Below are positions 8,369 to 18,741 of a stretch of DNA of 54,388 nucleotides, in pieces. The notes beneath the pieces are model-generated. The model was not told where the DNA came from, ran no database searches, and saw only the letters and a list, made by a program, of their open reading frames with translations. Source of the stretch: an uncultured Kiritimatiellota bacterium. Its GTDB lineage: Bacteria; Verrucomicrobiota; Kiritimatiellia; RFP12; UBA1067. The position numbers were made by a program, and so were the translations under genes. Each line of letters starts with the position of its first letter. The first letter of the stretch is position 1. The DNA lies in contig CAKTUI010000016.1 of assembly GCA_934621385.1 (NCBI GenBank), positions 1 through 54,388 of the forward strand, given 5' to 3'.

Positions 8369-9459
8369 CGAATTTCTCCTTTCTCGATTTCCTTTGTTCC
8401 AATGTCATTTTGTTGCCGAAGACTTGGCCAACCATTCTGTACATTGAATATCCATTCCATGTGAATTATTGTAGCCTTAGTGTTGATGTTTGTTTCCGAC
8501 GAAAAACTGACGATAACACCGTAGTACGGCCTTTCATAACGTGTACGAAATGCAATTGCCTCCCCATCAGGCAGACCTCTTTCAAGATGCCTTCCTGCCA
8601 TTTCACGATTCTCGTATGGAACTAAAGAAAGTTGTAAAGGCAGATCGGCATCCTCCATTCCCCCAATAGGCATACGGAGCAATCTTTCTTCGATTCCTGG
8701 CAATACCGTCAGCGACACTTCGCCTGAATAGGATCGCTTGATACGAAATCCAAGCGAATTGACATGATTTGTTCTTGCCGTCATCAGATCGACGTCCTGC
8801 AAGAAACATCCTTCAGAGTTCAGGTTCACGACAACATCCAGCGAATTAGTTATCAATGGATATGACCTGCCTCGTTTAAGTGCGTTGATCTTAAGCTCTG
8901 CTACCCCGTTTTCATTTAGAGGAAAATGATAGGCATCATACGGATAGACATCATAGCCAAGTGCATCCAATGATTGATTTACACCATGTATGCTTATCAC
9001 ATTGCGAAAAAACGGAATCTCAACTTTGCCATCCTCCCCTGTCACATATTCTGGGAACGGCGTAAGGGGAGAATTGTCCTTTGTGCTGGGCATCATCACT
9101 TCACACTTGACACCGGCAATCGGGCCGCCATTAAGTTCGCAAACCTCTAAGACAACACCGAGCCGCGAACGAATATAAAGGTCGCGTGGAATGCAGAGAA
9201 TATCATATATTGATGAACAGGCTAAATCGCCGACAATAATGAATGGCGATGCGGCGATATAAAATGGGTTGAGCGTCATCACGCCAGCTCCAAACGCCTC
9301 GGCCCCTCTTAAAAATGAGTAGTGTGGATATCGAGAGGACTGAAACAGACGCCCGGTTCGTGGAGCAACATTAACACATCCGTCAGCAGTTGCAGCAAGC
9401 CCCATTGCAACTATCGGCAAGACAAGGGCAATTTTCCTGAAAGTCAAACTCTTTGACAT
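8365..9459 (-). CDS. Exported protein with a YceK-like segment and a carboxypeptidase-regulatory-like domain
   Basis: The 364-residue product has an N-terminal signal (KIALVLPIVAMGLAATADGC), possibly a lipoprotein with the Cys at about residue 28. Residues 60-95 (NPFYIAASPFIIVGDLACSS, then DILCIPRDL) resemble the short YceK/YidQ lipoprotein family. The next stretch, with GGPIAGVKCEVMMPS and later GEDGKVEIPFF, resembles a carboxypeptidase-regulatory-like beta sandwich as in outer-membrane proteins. The same beta-sandwich idea appears in the 9487-10,542 neighbour. Role unknown, probably envelope. AAAAGGAAG precedes the start. Confidence 0.55.
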   Translation of the reverse strand: MSKSLTFRKIALVLPIVAMGLAATADGCVNVAPRTGRLFQSSRYPHYSFLRGAEAFGAGVMTLNPFYIAASPFIIVGDLACSSIYDILCIPRDLYIRSRLGVVLEVCELNGGPIAGVKCEVMMPSTKDNSPLTPFPEYVTGEDGKVEIPFFRNVISIHGVNQSLDALGYDVYPYDAYHFPLNENGVAELKINALKRGRSYPLITNSLDVVVNLNSEGCFLQDVDLMTARTNHVNSLGFRIKRSYSGEVSLTVLPGIEERLLRMPIGGMEDADLPLQLSLVPYENREMAGRHLERGLPDGEAIAFRTRYERPYYGVIVSFSSETNINTKATIIHMEWIFNVQNGWPSLRQQNDIGTKEIEKGEIR

Positions 9460-9486
9460 GGTTGCTTCCTTTTGATTGTATTGTCA

Positions 9487-10542
9487 TCAAAACGGCCAAA
9501 GCGACTTCCGCTTCTTCTTGTACGGTGGCGCTTCGCGCTGACGCTGAAGCATGCGAGAATGCTCTGCCGTCTCAATGTCTTCAATATTCGTGTCATTCTC
9601 CTTTGTATTGAAATATACGCCATAAGCATGCATGGCCCGGAAGATTTCCCAAGGACCGTATATTTTACCATAATGGGCGGACACCAGATTGCCATCCTGG
9701 CCAACCTTTGTCCGCGTCCGGAATACAAGATATGAATCTCTGTCAAGTCTAGTGTCTGTCTTATTCACTCCCTGCACATACACAATCGGGTCCCGATGTA
9801 TGATTGGATGCTCTTCTTGGAGATATTCAAATGATGCCTTGTATTCCGCATTCGTGTCTGCCCTGTATATGGATTTCATCTCAGAATACGGGTCTTTCCT
9901 CAACAGATATGCTCCAGCAAATGGATTGTTAGTAAACGAAATCTCCATAGAGGCTTTGAAGTCGTGCGAATCAGCATAGTCAGTTATAATTCTAACAAGC
10001 ATATCAGCATGTCTTCCGCATCCATATGGCGGCAACCATTCACATTGCTCTAAATCGTATCCATGCCATGCGCTCACATCAGGATTCTCTTTTCTTGAGG
10101 GATTTGGATGCGATAGATTGACCGGATCGATTATTTTTTTGAGCGCAACTGTGTGTTGCGAACCATAAGGAATCCATTTGCCATCTTTGAATGAATGCCT
10201 ATACGCATAGTTCGGCAAGACAAATTCAGAAGCATAGTAGCCGTCCTTTGTTATGCCACATCTGATTCTGTTCGTACACTTGCCTTGCACAACAAATTCG
10301 CCGTTTGTATCTGTTGCTCCTTGGATAGGCGTGTAGTCATTATAGCCACCTCCCGTTTGCAGACCTCCTTCAATTTTTGCATCGGGAACAGGCATTCCGT
10401 CTTGATCGACCACGCGGAGACATTCCTTTGCCTGTGCGCCATTATTGCGCGCCTTTGCCAAGGCCAGTTCTTCAGCGCTTGGACCAGCTGCATTCAGAAT
10501 CAGCGAGAAAGCGAGACAGATCGATAGAATTTCACTTCTCAT
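9487..10542 (-). CDS. Exported protein with a carboxypeptidase-regulatory-like domain
   Basis: The 351-residue protein starts with a signal peptide (ILSICLAFSLILNAAGPSAE). Residues about 40-130 read as one regulatory-like beta sandwich: RVVDQDGMPVPDAKIEGG, then TDTNGEFVVQGKCTNRI, then GYYASEF, the pattern seen in TonB-dependent receptors and surface proteins. The C-terminal half is mixed and unrecognised, ending in a basic tail with KKKRK. The ATG overlaps the stop of the 2447-residue gene upstream (ATGA), so translation is coupled and the two products may act together at the cell surface. Confidence 0.6.
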   Translation of the reverse strand: MRSEILSICLAFSLILNAAGPSAEELALAKARNNGAQAKECLRVVDQDGMPVPDAKIEGGLQTGGGYNDYTPIQGATDTNGEFVVQGKCTNRIRCGITKDGYYASEFVLPNYAYRHSFKDGKWIPYGSQHTVALKKIIDPVNLSHPNPSRKENPDVSAWHGYDLEQCEWLPPYGCGRHADMLVRIITDYADSHDFKASMEISFTNNPFAGAYLLRKDPYSEMKSIYRADTNAEYKASFEYLQEEHPIIHRDPIVYVQGVNKTDTRLDRDSYLVFRTRTKVGQDGNLVSAHYGKIYGPWEIFRAMHAYGVYFNTKENDTNIEDIETAEHSRMLQRQREAPPYKKKRKSLWPF

Positions 10543-13500
10543 TTGAGGTTTCCTTTTGTTTTTAATCCGTCGTAGAGCGGGTAAACATAGAAATACGCCA
10601 TGTCTTTCATGTCTGAGTGGAACCAGCTTGCGCCATAGGTACCGCTGTTTCGCCCCCAGCCATTAGGACGCAGAATTCCGTCATTGGAATCATCGTTCAT
10701 GTCGATGTTTTCGGCAACATCATTACCAACAGAATTCCCTCCAACTGGCGAAGACACTGCCGGCACATACTCTGCGAGCGCAAGCCAGATGTCGTTCTGC
10801 GAGGCGTCTCGATTGTCCATCTGCGTTCCTGGATAGTAGAACACGGGATTGTTTGTAATTGATCCGTTAGCAACCATGACGCTTGTGGTTGCAGCGGAGT
10901 AATACACGGGATAGTCTTCTCCTCCGCTTGACTCCATCCACAAATAGAATCCCCAACCGCCACTTAGATTACCAGCGATTGGCTCAACGCCTTTGTGCGT
11001 TTCTTGCTTCTGCCAGCAGTTGGCCTCTGCCGTTATCTCCCAATGCACCGTAGGACCCGGCGGCCACCACGACCAGCCAAATGTCGGCCAATGAAACACA
11101 CCTGTCAAGACATCTGGAACTGTATCGCTCTCCATAAACACCGGGTCGCCAGATGAATAGTAGTTGTACACGTTTCCAACATGGGTGAGAGCAGTCTTGA
11201 AATAATCCGGCCATCCCATCTTGCCGCGCGAGTCCGTCGGGTCATCCCTAAACCACCGATGCCAGTTCGCCGCCCAAGACATCGAGTCATAGGTGTGCCA
11301 GTCAGACGGCACATACTTGTTTCGCGTGGCGTCGCTGTTGTTCTGATATATCGCGTTGATTGCCTCCGTAGCGACCGCCGCGTCGAACATGAAGTACTGG
11401 CTTGCTGCGAGTCCCTGGCGGAATGCCTCGCAAGCCATCATGTTGCCGAGAGACTGCGCCATTATGACTCTCTTTGTGGAATCTCCCTGCTCTCGCTCCA
11501 CGAGCCGCTTGAACGCATTTGCCGACTTGAGCGCCTGGTAAACGTCTCTCTGATAGTGAAGCCCGTTTGCCCAATTCCCCGTCCAGTGGTAGTTCCCGGG
11601 CCATGCCACCATGTGAAAGCGCGCATCCGAACCTGACTGCCACAAACGCTTGAACACTTCAGAGCCCCAAGCCCGAGCATCATTCTCACTGACATTGAAA
11701 CCATGCGTGAAGAACACATCGCGATCCTTGGGGTTCTCCATGAGGTTTCCGGGCGTGTAATGATTCGGTAAGTTGAAGTAATCAACGTTCTGCGCGCCGT
11801 GCAGCGAATAGAACCAGTACATCTCCTCAACAGTGGACAGGTGCATCGGCATTTCCCCCGTCACAAGCTTTTGGTTGGAGTCCCCATAGTAGATGTCGAG
11901 TTTCAGGGGGGCGTCCGTCGGCAAGCATCCCTCTATGAACACAACGCCCTTATCAGTCGATGCGGCCCTCATCTGCGTTGTGAGAGCATCAGGCACATTA
12001 ATGCCGTCGGACTCCACCTCCTCAGTTTTCGCTTTGTAAGAAGCTTCGTTCAGGTTTCGGCCGCAATTATTTACGTTCCCCCGCTGGAAAGAGTCAACCG
12101 AGAACTTTGACATGCCCGTCCACACAACGTTAACGGCTTCTGAATCATGTCGGAGCTTGAACTTCAAGTTATTCCGAATCTTCGCTGGTAGAATCTGTAT
12201 TGTCGACACATCCATGAACACAGGCGTGAAGTCGATTAGATCGCGATAGCCATTCACCTTGGAGTCGTCCCAGTCCGGATCGCGCCGATCCCACTCAAGC
12301 CATCCAGTTCTAGCACCTGGAATGTCCACCCTGGGAGATTCCGCGTATTTGCCATCGGTCGCATCGTCGTCTTCGTCGTCATTTATCCAGAACCGCAGAG
12401 CCTTTTTCTGCTCAGCCTTTGTCTCGTCTCCGTTGCTTATCGTGCCGTCACGGTCGTAGTCTGGTATGAGCTTCGGATCGTCGAGGACATACAGCGTAGC
12501 GGAAAGCCCCTGCGCTACATTGCCGGCACCGGGACCTCCGTAATAGTTTTTCCGACTCGTATGGATGTGGCTCGTCAAAAGCCCATCTTCATTTTCCGCA
12601 ATCCATCCGTTGCCGACAACGATGTTATTGCGCTGGGAAATTCTCACGCAGTAACCTTCTATGTAGTTGTGGTTGAATGACTCCTGCCGTGGCAATCCAT
12701 CAATCAGCGCCTGCCAGCAGTACCACGGCGACTGGTCATCGTCGTGCCCATCGCAGTTGAGCCAACGCATGGAAAGCCTGTAAGAGTTGCCTTTCCGCAT
12801 CTTAAGCGTTGTCGTGTTCGCGGCATTGGGTCTGCCCATGCTTATCTTCCGCGTGCGGGTGTCATCCGGGCCAAGTCCTTGTATAGTCATCTCCCAAGCC
12901 GCATAGTCGCCATATATGTTGAACTCAAGCTCCCTGAACTTGTCAACAGGAGGAGCCTGCCCGCCGTCGGAGGCATCGTTCGGATCGGAGCCATTTGCGA
13001 CCTCAACGCCATCCGAAACCCCGTCCCCGTCGCTGTCGGGAAGATTCGGATTCGTCCCGTTCAGATACTCATCTATATTCGACAGGCCATCGTTGTCGGG
13101 ATCGCCGTCAGCTCCATCGTCCCCAGTGGAGTCCTGCGGGTCAAGACCGTAGGCATTCTCCCATCCGTCAGACATTCCATCTCTGTCCATGTCAGGATCA
13201 AGCGGATCGTAGTTCGCATCCGTTTCCTGCTTGTCGGTCATCCCGTCGCCATCCGTATCCGCCACAAGCGGATTTGTATGATGGGTCAAGTACTCCGCCG
13301 AATCCGAAAGCCCGTCACCATCGCTGTCGGAGTTTCTTGGATTGCTTCCTGCTGTCTGCTCCTGCAAATTGGTAAGGCCATCCCCATCTGTATCAACGTC
13401 CGACTCGCCGCTGCCCGGCGTAGAGAGCGGATTGAAACTGTTAGCAACCTCCCATCCGTCCAGAAGGCCATCCCCGTCGGAGTCGGGGTTGTTCAGTGAA

Positions 13501-16500
13501 GTCCCAAGCGTCGCCTCTTGCGCATCCGGCAATCCATCCGCGTCGGAGTCTGTCGCCTTTGGGTTGCTTCCATAGGTATTCACCTCCACACCATCCGATA
13601 TTCCATCGTCATCTGTATCGGCAACGAGCGGATTGGAGCCGTAGCCGACCATGAACGCTATACTCATTCCGCCATAGATTTTGCCCTGTTCGTTTCGGCA
13701 ATACGAAACACGATCTTCCGCGCCGAAAGACTGGGAACCTATTATCGCATTCCGGCCGTCCATGTACGTGCCGACCACGTTGGAATAGTTGACGCTTATC
13801 CTATCCACCCGTCCCGTTGGAATGGCGACTTGGAACGAGACGGAATTCGTTGTGTACGAAGGACGATCCTGATACATATTGTCATATTCGACCACAATGT
13901 AGCCCATTCCATCATATTCCGCCGTGCCTATCTTGATGGCAGAAGCTTTGTCCTCATCGTACAAGTTTAAGTACCCACCATAAGCAGAAACGACAAATGC
14001 ATTAGTATCGACCGTTTCGGTCTGGAGATTGTAAGGGCTGTGAGAATAATTGGGATGGTTGTATCCCGCACGGTTGAGGCACACGACACCACGTGTGTTT
14101 ATTGTAATGTTTGTGACAGTTTCGCGCTGCACTAAGACCGGCGAAGGCAAATCCCAGCTGACGACACGTCCAGAGGCGTTTGTTATGGCCTCGGTCAGGT
14201 TCGTCAACACCGAAACCTCAAGCCAGGGGAGAGGATTGGCAAACGACACGCATACAACCTCCTTGCCGTCAGATAGGCCGTCGTTGTCCGTGTCGGCAAG
14301 ATGCGGATTCGTGCCGAGTTCGTATTCAGCATAATTGTCCACTCCATCCCCGTCTGGATCGCCGGAGGCTCCGTCATCACCAATGGCCGAAAGAGGATCG
14401 AGGTTGTTCTGCACCTCCCAATTGTCCGGCAGTTCGTCTCCGTCCGTGTCGGCCTTCGCCGGCGATGTTCCGATGGACACCTCCAGTCCATCGGACAGCC
14501 CGTCTTCATCGGTGTCGGCCACGAGAGGATTGGAATTGGCACCAAACAGGAATTCAAGGCAAAGTCCCTCCCAAACTCTACCGGCTTCGTCATCGCAGTA
14601 CGAATGTAGCCAACGGCTGTCGAAAGTCTGCATCCCTATGCTGGCGTAATCGCCGGTCATGTACTGTCCGTACAAGTCTTTGTAGCGGACATACGCGCAG
14701 GTCGGATGATTGGTCGGAACCGAAATCTGGAAGGAAACGGCGTTCGTCTGCAAAGTTGACGTGTTGCGGAACGCATTGTCAAATTCCACGAGGAGGTATC
14801 CTTCCCCGTTGTATGTTGTCGTGCCAACCTTCACGGCAGTCTCGCACCCCGGAATGTCAGTGCGGAAATAAGTGTATTCAAGATATGGCGCGATCACGAG
14901 CGCATCGTCGTCAACCTCGTATCTGAAAGTTTCGCCAGAAGTCGAATCGCCCTGGTTCACATACCCCGCACGATTGAAGAACAGAAGCCCGTTTGCGGAA
15001 ATGGTCACGTTCGTCACAGTCTCTCCCTGCATCGCCATTGCCACTGGCGTAGGCCAATTCACGCAACGGCGATTCGCCGACGAAAGTGCCGCCGTGATGT
15101 CTTCGCTCTCATCGAACGCCATCCAAGGCACGGCATTGGTCACAAATATAGCCCCGGTTTCGTTGCAGTCCGGCAATCCGTCCGAATCTGTATCAGGCGA
15201 GGACGGATTGGTTCCGTATGCGAGTTCCCTTGCGTTCGTAATGTGGTCACCGTCCGGATCGCCGTCAGCGCCATTGCTACCAGACGGGGACAAGGGGTCA
15301 AGGCCATGATGATATTCCCAGTAATCCGAAAGCCCGTCGTTATCCGTATCCGCAGCCGCAGGTATTGTGCCCATCACGACCTCGTCGCCATCCTCCAGCC
15401 CGTCTCCGTCAGTATCAGCCATCAAGGGGTTGGAACCTGTTCCGAAATGGTAGGCAATGACCATGCCGTTCGAGACAGAACCCGACTCGTTGTAGGCAAC
15501 GGGGAAGTTGCAACCCATGTTAGGAGATTGCGCTCCGATTGTCGCGCCAGCACCATTGAATCCCGAAGCAAGGCTGTCGTATGCCACGTACACCGTATTG
15601 GTTTCGCTCTCCGGAATGACGACTCGGAAAGTCCCCATGTTGGAGGCGTCGCCTCTTATGCTGATGTTTTGGTACTTGATTACACAGTACCTTTGCCCGT
15701 TTGAGTATGCTTCCGCAACAGACAACTGAGCATTGCGCCCTGAATATGCGTAAAGGTCGTCCCAATACGCCGCAACAAATCCGTGGTACTGGCTGCGCGC
15801 ATTGCTTGAAAGATTCTGATTGCCGTAATCCGAAGACGTCGGCACCTCTCCGACGTCTGCAACGAGCCATACAAAGCCATTCACGCTCACCTTCGCCTTC
15901 GTCGCCCCGTATCCCGCGAACCGCACCTCGAACGGAAGATCTACAAGGAACATATCGTCATCATAGCCCGAAGACGAAGAAATGAGGTTGGTTACGTTTG
16001 AATATGAAAACGCAGGCAGAGTAGACGAATACTCCCACCAGCCAAGCTCGTCTCTGTCCCCAATGCCGTCCTCGTCGGTGTCTGCTTCGACGGGGTTGGT
16101 TCCAAATTCGTACTCGGCACGATTGGCAAGTCCGTCGTTGTCGGCATCAAGGGACGAATCATCGACGAGAGGATTGAGGCCGTAGTATGCCTCCCATCCA
16201 TCAGGCATCCCGTCCTCATCCGTATCAACGGAACGCGGATCGGTGCCGACGGACACTTCCACGCCGTCGGGGATACCATCGCCGTCGGTGTCTGCCACAA
16301 GCGGGTTGGTACGATATGACAAGACCTCCTCCGAGTCAGAAAGCCCATCGCCGTCAGTGTCAGTCTTGGACGGGTTGGTACACGTGCCGATTGAATACCT
16401 TATAGTCAACCCGTCCTGCGGAAAATCGGCGGTAATCGGCCAGGAGAGGTTATAGAAACTTTCTCCAGGCCGACTCGACGGCAGCCAGCCACATTGGATA

Positions 16501-17882
16501 CCCGCCGCGAAACTCACCTCGCGGAATGTGTTTGAAGCACAAAGATAACTGACATAGATAGTGTTTGTCTCGTCGTGTGGCAATATCAGCTGACAGGTGA
16601 TGAGTTCGTTCGTGTCGTTATGGTCATAGAGCCCTAAATTGCGATATTCCACAACATCAAAAGACCTGCCTTCCGAAACGATGCTTCCATAAAGTATCTT
16701 GCTACCCCAATCAGAGGTACGAGCATAGAGGTTTGCGCCGCACAACGCCACCGTAAGATGAGAGGCAGACCATTGGATATTGCTCAAGTTGCTGTAGTAG
16801 TAGTACCCGCCCGTCACATTCGTCGGGCAAAGGAGGTACACCGTCCCGTCCAGACACACGCGGGCGTTGGTGTAGCAGACATCGTTAACTACTGTTTCCG
16901 CCGCAAGGGGAATCTCCTTGGAATAGCTGTTTAACGTCGAATAGTCGGAAAGCAGATCCGTACCGGCAGACATATCAAACCACATGAAGTCATTTTCAAC
17001 GAGGGCAGTCATCGCGCCGAGTTCCTGAGCGTCGGAAAGACCGTCCTGATCGGAGTTCGCCCTGCGCGGGTTCGAGCCGGACGCGACCTCGTCGCCGTCA
17101 CCCACGCCGTCTCCATCGGTATCGTAGGCAAGCGGGTTTGTGTTCACGCGTGGCGAAAGTTCAAGTCCGTCCGAAAGACCGTCGCCGTCAGTATCGAACT
17201 TCGCAGGGTCGGTAAATGTCCACAACTTCTCGATGTCGTCGGCAATGCCATCTCCGTCCGAGTCGAAATCCACACCAAAGCGATAGAAGCCTACGCCTCC
17301 AAACGTATCGACAAACCAATGCCTCATGGACGGCATGATGTCATTCTGCGTCACCGCAAATGCATGGGCATTCGTATCAGCCGGCATTGGAATCATGCAG
17401 AGAGGCGTCCACTTGCGCTCCAGGAGATTCGTGGACGAAAACAAGTAGAGGTTGCGCGAGGCCGTGTGGTCAAAGAGATTCGTCGCACAGCGAGTCTCGA
17501 AGTAGGCCGTTTGGTTGGTCTGGTTAATCGAGAACGCTGTTATTCTGAGCGCGTTTGTGGAAATCTCCTCTGGCAGGGAACGAGGCTGGACGGTCTCGAC
17601 TACGCGCGACGGAGTTGGTGAGACGTCGTCGTTTGCGCCAGGAGATGAAGAGCCGCGCTCTTTGGCGCCGCCCCACCAAGTAAAGAATCCCAACATCAGC
17701 ATCACAGCGGATTTGCCGAAAGGCGTCAGCGCCGCAAACCACTTCAGCTCTCTCTCTAACGGCTTCTTTTCCCTTATGAGCAAGGCAAGCCACAGGAGGA
17801 AGAACCCTGCAGCCGTGCCGACAAGCCACGGCGTTGCCGCATTGATCCCTTTCTGGATACCATGAAGTATTGTTTCGATCAT
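10539..17882 (-). CDS. Giant surface protein: TSP3-type calcium repeats, nidogen-like modules and a C-terminal alpha/beta hydrolase
   Basis: This 2447-residue protein begins with two hydrophobic helices (about residues 18-37 and 50-70), so it is anchored in a membrane. From about residue 205 to 1640, blocks of D-x-D-x-D-G calcium repeats (repeatedly NPLVADTDGDG) alternate with four copies of a roughly 200-residue beta-rich module. Each copy carries phrases such as VSVNGFVWL, RYCVIKYQN, NTVYVAY and GAQS, resembling nidogen-type domains. Near residue 1760 there is an EF-hand-like DYDRDGTISNGDE. Residues about 2055-2340 look like an alpha/beta hydrolase: FFTHGFNVSENDA, AWPGNYHWTG, and nucleophile Ser near 2144 in AQSLGNM. 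The substrate is unknown. A good GAGGAG site precedes the start. Confidence 0.85.
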   Translation of the reverse strand: MIETILHGIQKGINAATPWLVGTAAGFFLLWLALLIREKKPLERELKWFAALTPFGKSAVMLMLGFFTWWGGAKERGSSSPGANDDVSPTPSRVVETVQPRSLPEEISTNALRITAFSINQTNQTAYFETRCATNLFDHTASRNLYLFSSTNLLERKWTPLCMIPMPADTNAHAFAVTQNDIMPSMRHWFVDTFGGVGFYRFGVDFDSDGDGIADDIEKLWTFTDPAKFDTDGDGLSDGLELSPRVNTNPLAYDTDGDGVGDGDEVASGSNPRRANSDQDGLSDAQELGAMTALVENDFMWFDMSAGTDLLSDYSTLNSYSKEIPLAAETVVNDVCYTNARVCLDGTVYLLCPTNVTGGYYYYSNLSNIQWSASHLTVALCGANLYARTSDWGSKILYGSIVSEGRSFDVVEYRNLGLYDHNDTNELITCQLILPHDETNTIYVSYLCASNTFREVSFAAGIQCGWLPSSRPGESFYNLSWPITADFPQDGLTIRYSIGTCTNPSKTDTDGDGLSDSEEVLSYRTNPLVADTDGDGIPDGVEVSVGTDPRSVDTDEDGMPDGWEAYYGLNPLVDDSSLDADNDGLANRAEYEFGTNPVEADTDEDGIGDRDELGWWEYSSTLPAFSYSNVTNLISSSSGYDDDMFLVDLPFEVRFAGYGATKAKVSVNGFVWLVADVGEVPTSSDYGNQNLSSNARSQYHGFVAAYWDDLYAYSGRNAQLSVAEAYSNGQRYCVIKYQNISIRGDASNMGTFRVVIPESETNTVYVAYDSLASGFNGAGATIGAQSPNMGCNFPVAYNESGSVSNGMVIAYHFGTGSNPLMADTDGDGLEDGDEVVMGTIPAAADTDNDGLSDYWEYHHGLDPLSPSGSNGADGDPDGDHITNARELAYGTNPSSPDTDSDGLPDCNETGAIFVTNAVPWMAFDESEDITAALSSANRRCVNWPTPVAMAMQGETVTNVTISANGLLFFNRAGYVNQGDSTSGETFRYEVDDDALVIAPYLEYTYFRTDIPGCETAVKVGTTTYNGEGYLLVEFDNAFRNTSTLQTNAVSFQISVPTNHPTCAYVRYKDLYGQYMTGDYASIGMQTFDSRWLHSYCDDEAGRVWEGLCLEFLFGANSNPLVADTDEDGLSDGLEVSIGTSPAKADTDGDELPDNWEVQNNLDPLSAIGDDGASGDPDGDGVDNYAEYELGTNPHLADTDNDGLSDGKEVVCVSFANPLPWLEVSVLTNLTEAITNASGRVVSWDLPSPVLVQRETVTNITINTRGVVCLNRAGYNHPNYSHSPYNLQTETVDTNAFVVSAYGGYLNLYDEDKASAIKIGTAEYDGMGYIVVEYDNMYQDRPSYTTNSVSFQVAIPTGRVDRISVNYSNVVGTYMDGRNAIIGSQSFGAEDRVSYCRNEQGKIYGGMSIAFMVGYGSNPLVADTDDDGISDGVEVNTYGSNPKATDSDADGLPDAQEATLGTSLNNPDSDGDGLLDGWEVANSFNPLSTPGSGESDVDTDGDGLTNLQEQTAGSNPRNSDSDGDGLSDSAEYLTHHTNPLVADTDGDGMTDKQETDANYDPLDPDMDRDGMSDGWENAYGLDPQDSTGDDGADGDPDNDGLSNIDEYLNGTNPNLPDSDGDGVSDGVEVANGSDPNDASDGGQAPPVDKFRELEFNIYGDYAAWEMTIQGLGPDDTRTRKISMGRPNAANTTTLKMRKGNSYRLSMRWLNCDGHDDDQSPWYCWQALIDGLPRQESFNHNYIEGYCVRISQRNNIVVGNGWIAENEDGLLTSHIHTSRKNYYGGPGAGNVAQGLSATLYVLDDPKLIPDYDRDGTISNGDETKAEQKKALRFWINDDEDDDATDGKYAESPRVDIPGARTGWLEWDRRDPDWDDSKVNGYRDLIDFTPVFMDVSTIQILPAKIRNNLKFKLRHDSEAVNVVWTGMSKFSVDSFQRGNVNNCGRNLNEASYKAKTEEVESDGINVPDALTTQMRAASTDKGVVFIEGCLPTDAPLKLDIYYGDSNQKLVTGEMPMHLSTVEEMYWFYSLHGAQNVDYFNLPNHYTPGNLMENPKDRDVFFTHGFNVSENDARAWGSEVFKRLWQSGSDARFHMVAWPGNYHWTGNWANGLHYQRDVYQALKSANAFKRLVEREQGDSTKRVIMAQSLGNMMACEAFRQGLAASQYFMFDAAVATEAINAIYQNNSDATRNKYVPSDWHTYDSMSWAANWHRWFRDDPTDSRGKMGWPDYFKTALTHVGNVYNYYSSGDPVFMESDTVPDVLTGVFHWPTFGWSWWPPGPTVHWEITAEANCWQKQETHKGVEPIAGNLSGGWGFYLWMESSGGEDYPVYYSAATTSVMVANGSITNNPVFYYPGTQMDNRDASQNDIWLALAEYVPAVSSPVGGNSVGNDVAENIDMNDDSNDGILRPNGWGRNSGTYGASWFHSDMKDMAYFYVYPLYDGLKTKGNLK

Positions 17883-17891
17883 ATTCTCTCC

Positions 17892-18728
17892 TCAGAAGCA
17901 CCTGTTTGCTATGTCCGTAGCCGTGTTCTGTGCGCCACGGCGGTCGGACGGGGTTTTCGAGATCGGAATGCGGACGTTGGCATAGTCGAGCTTCCAATGC
18001 TTGTTGCCCGAGACGCACTTGAAGCCTATCTTCTCCAGCGCGGCGATTGTGCGGGCGTCGACGAACGACCCTGTGTCCTTGATTATCTGCTTCAGCTCCC
18101 TGCGGCGGCGTTCGAGTTCGGACCCCGGCATGTTCGCCGCAAGCACATCTTCCAGCACAGCCGCCCGCCGCTCGCGCTCTGAACTCTGCGCAGCCTCCAG
18201 TCCCTCAGTCAGCACGGCAAATATGTGTTCCCGCACCTCGCCGGGGAACACCTCCGCCGTCGCCGGGGGCTTCAACAATCCAGCACCCTGAGTCTCGCGG
18301 ACAGGCTCGGATACGACAGGCTGCGTACCCGGCGCAGTCAGCGCCTCCTCCAGCTCGTTCTTAAGCCGCAGAACCTCGCCGCGCAGCTGGTCACGCTCTG
18401 TCTCCGCCGAAGCCCGCATCTGCCGCTCTGCGGCCAACTGCTGCTCAAGATCGGCTGATTTGCGCTCCGCTTCCGCCTTTGCCGCATCCAAAGCCGCAGA
18501 TTCGGCGCGTAAAGCCGCCACATTCGCTTCGAGCGACTGGATGCGCCCATTGTCAACCCCGACACTCGGAGCGCACGTAGGGGCCTCTGGCGCGTTCAGT
18601 CCAAAATAGGCAAGAGCATCCTCGCCCGCCACCTTCTTTGGCGGGGGCGGCTTGACTTCCACCACTGGGTCGCTCTTCCTGAACATCCCCTTGGACAGCT
18701 GCGAGAAATCTGTGTATGTCTTGCCCAT
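17892..18728 (-). CDS. Coiled-coil protein with a C-terminal HicA-like domain
   Basis: This 278-residue protein has no signal peptide. A proline-rich start (VEVKPPPPKK) leads to a heptad-like coiled coil at about residues 62-125, rich in Ala, Glu, Lys and Arg (AALRAESAALDAAKAEAERK). The last 60 residues (ALEKIGFKCVSGNKHWKLDY, then VRIPISKTPSDRRGAQN) resemble the small double-stranded-RNA-binding fold of HicA toxins: GF, a GxxH-like loop with His, and a final strand with a basic Thr-Pro-Ser-Asp segment. It precedes the giant gene by nine bases, so the two are probably co-transcribed. The HicA reading is an inference and the coupling of such a domain to a coiled coil is unusual. Confidence 0.55.
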   Translation of the reverse strand: MGKTYTDFSQLSKGMFRKSDPVVEVKPPPPKKVAGEDALAYFGLNAPEAPTCAPSVGVDNGRIQSLEANVAALRAESAALDAAKAEAERKSADLEQQLAAERQMRASAETERDQLRGEVLRLKNELEEALTAPGTQPVVSEPVRETQGAGLLKPPATAEVFPGEVREHIFAVLTEGLEAAQSSERERRAAVLEDVLAANMPGSELERRRRELKQIIKDTGSFVDARTIAALEKIGFKCVSGNKHWKLDYANVRIPISKTPSDRRGAQNTATDIANRCF

Positions 18729-18741
18729 TTCTTACTTGGCT

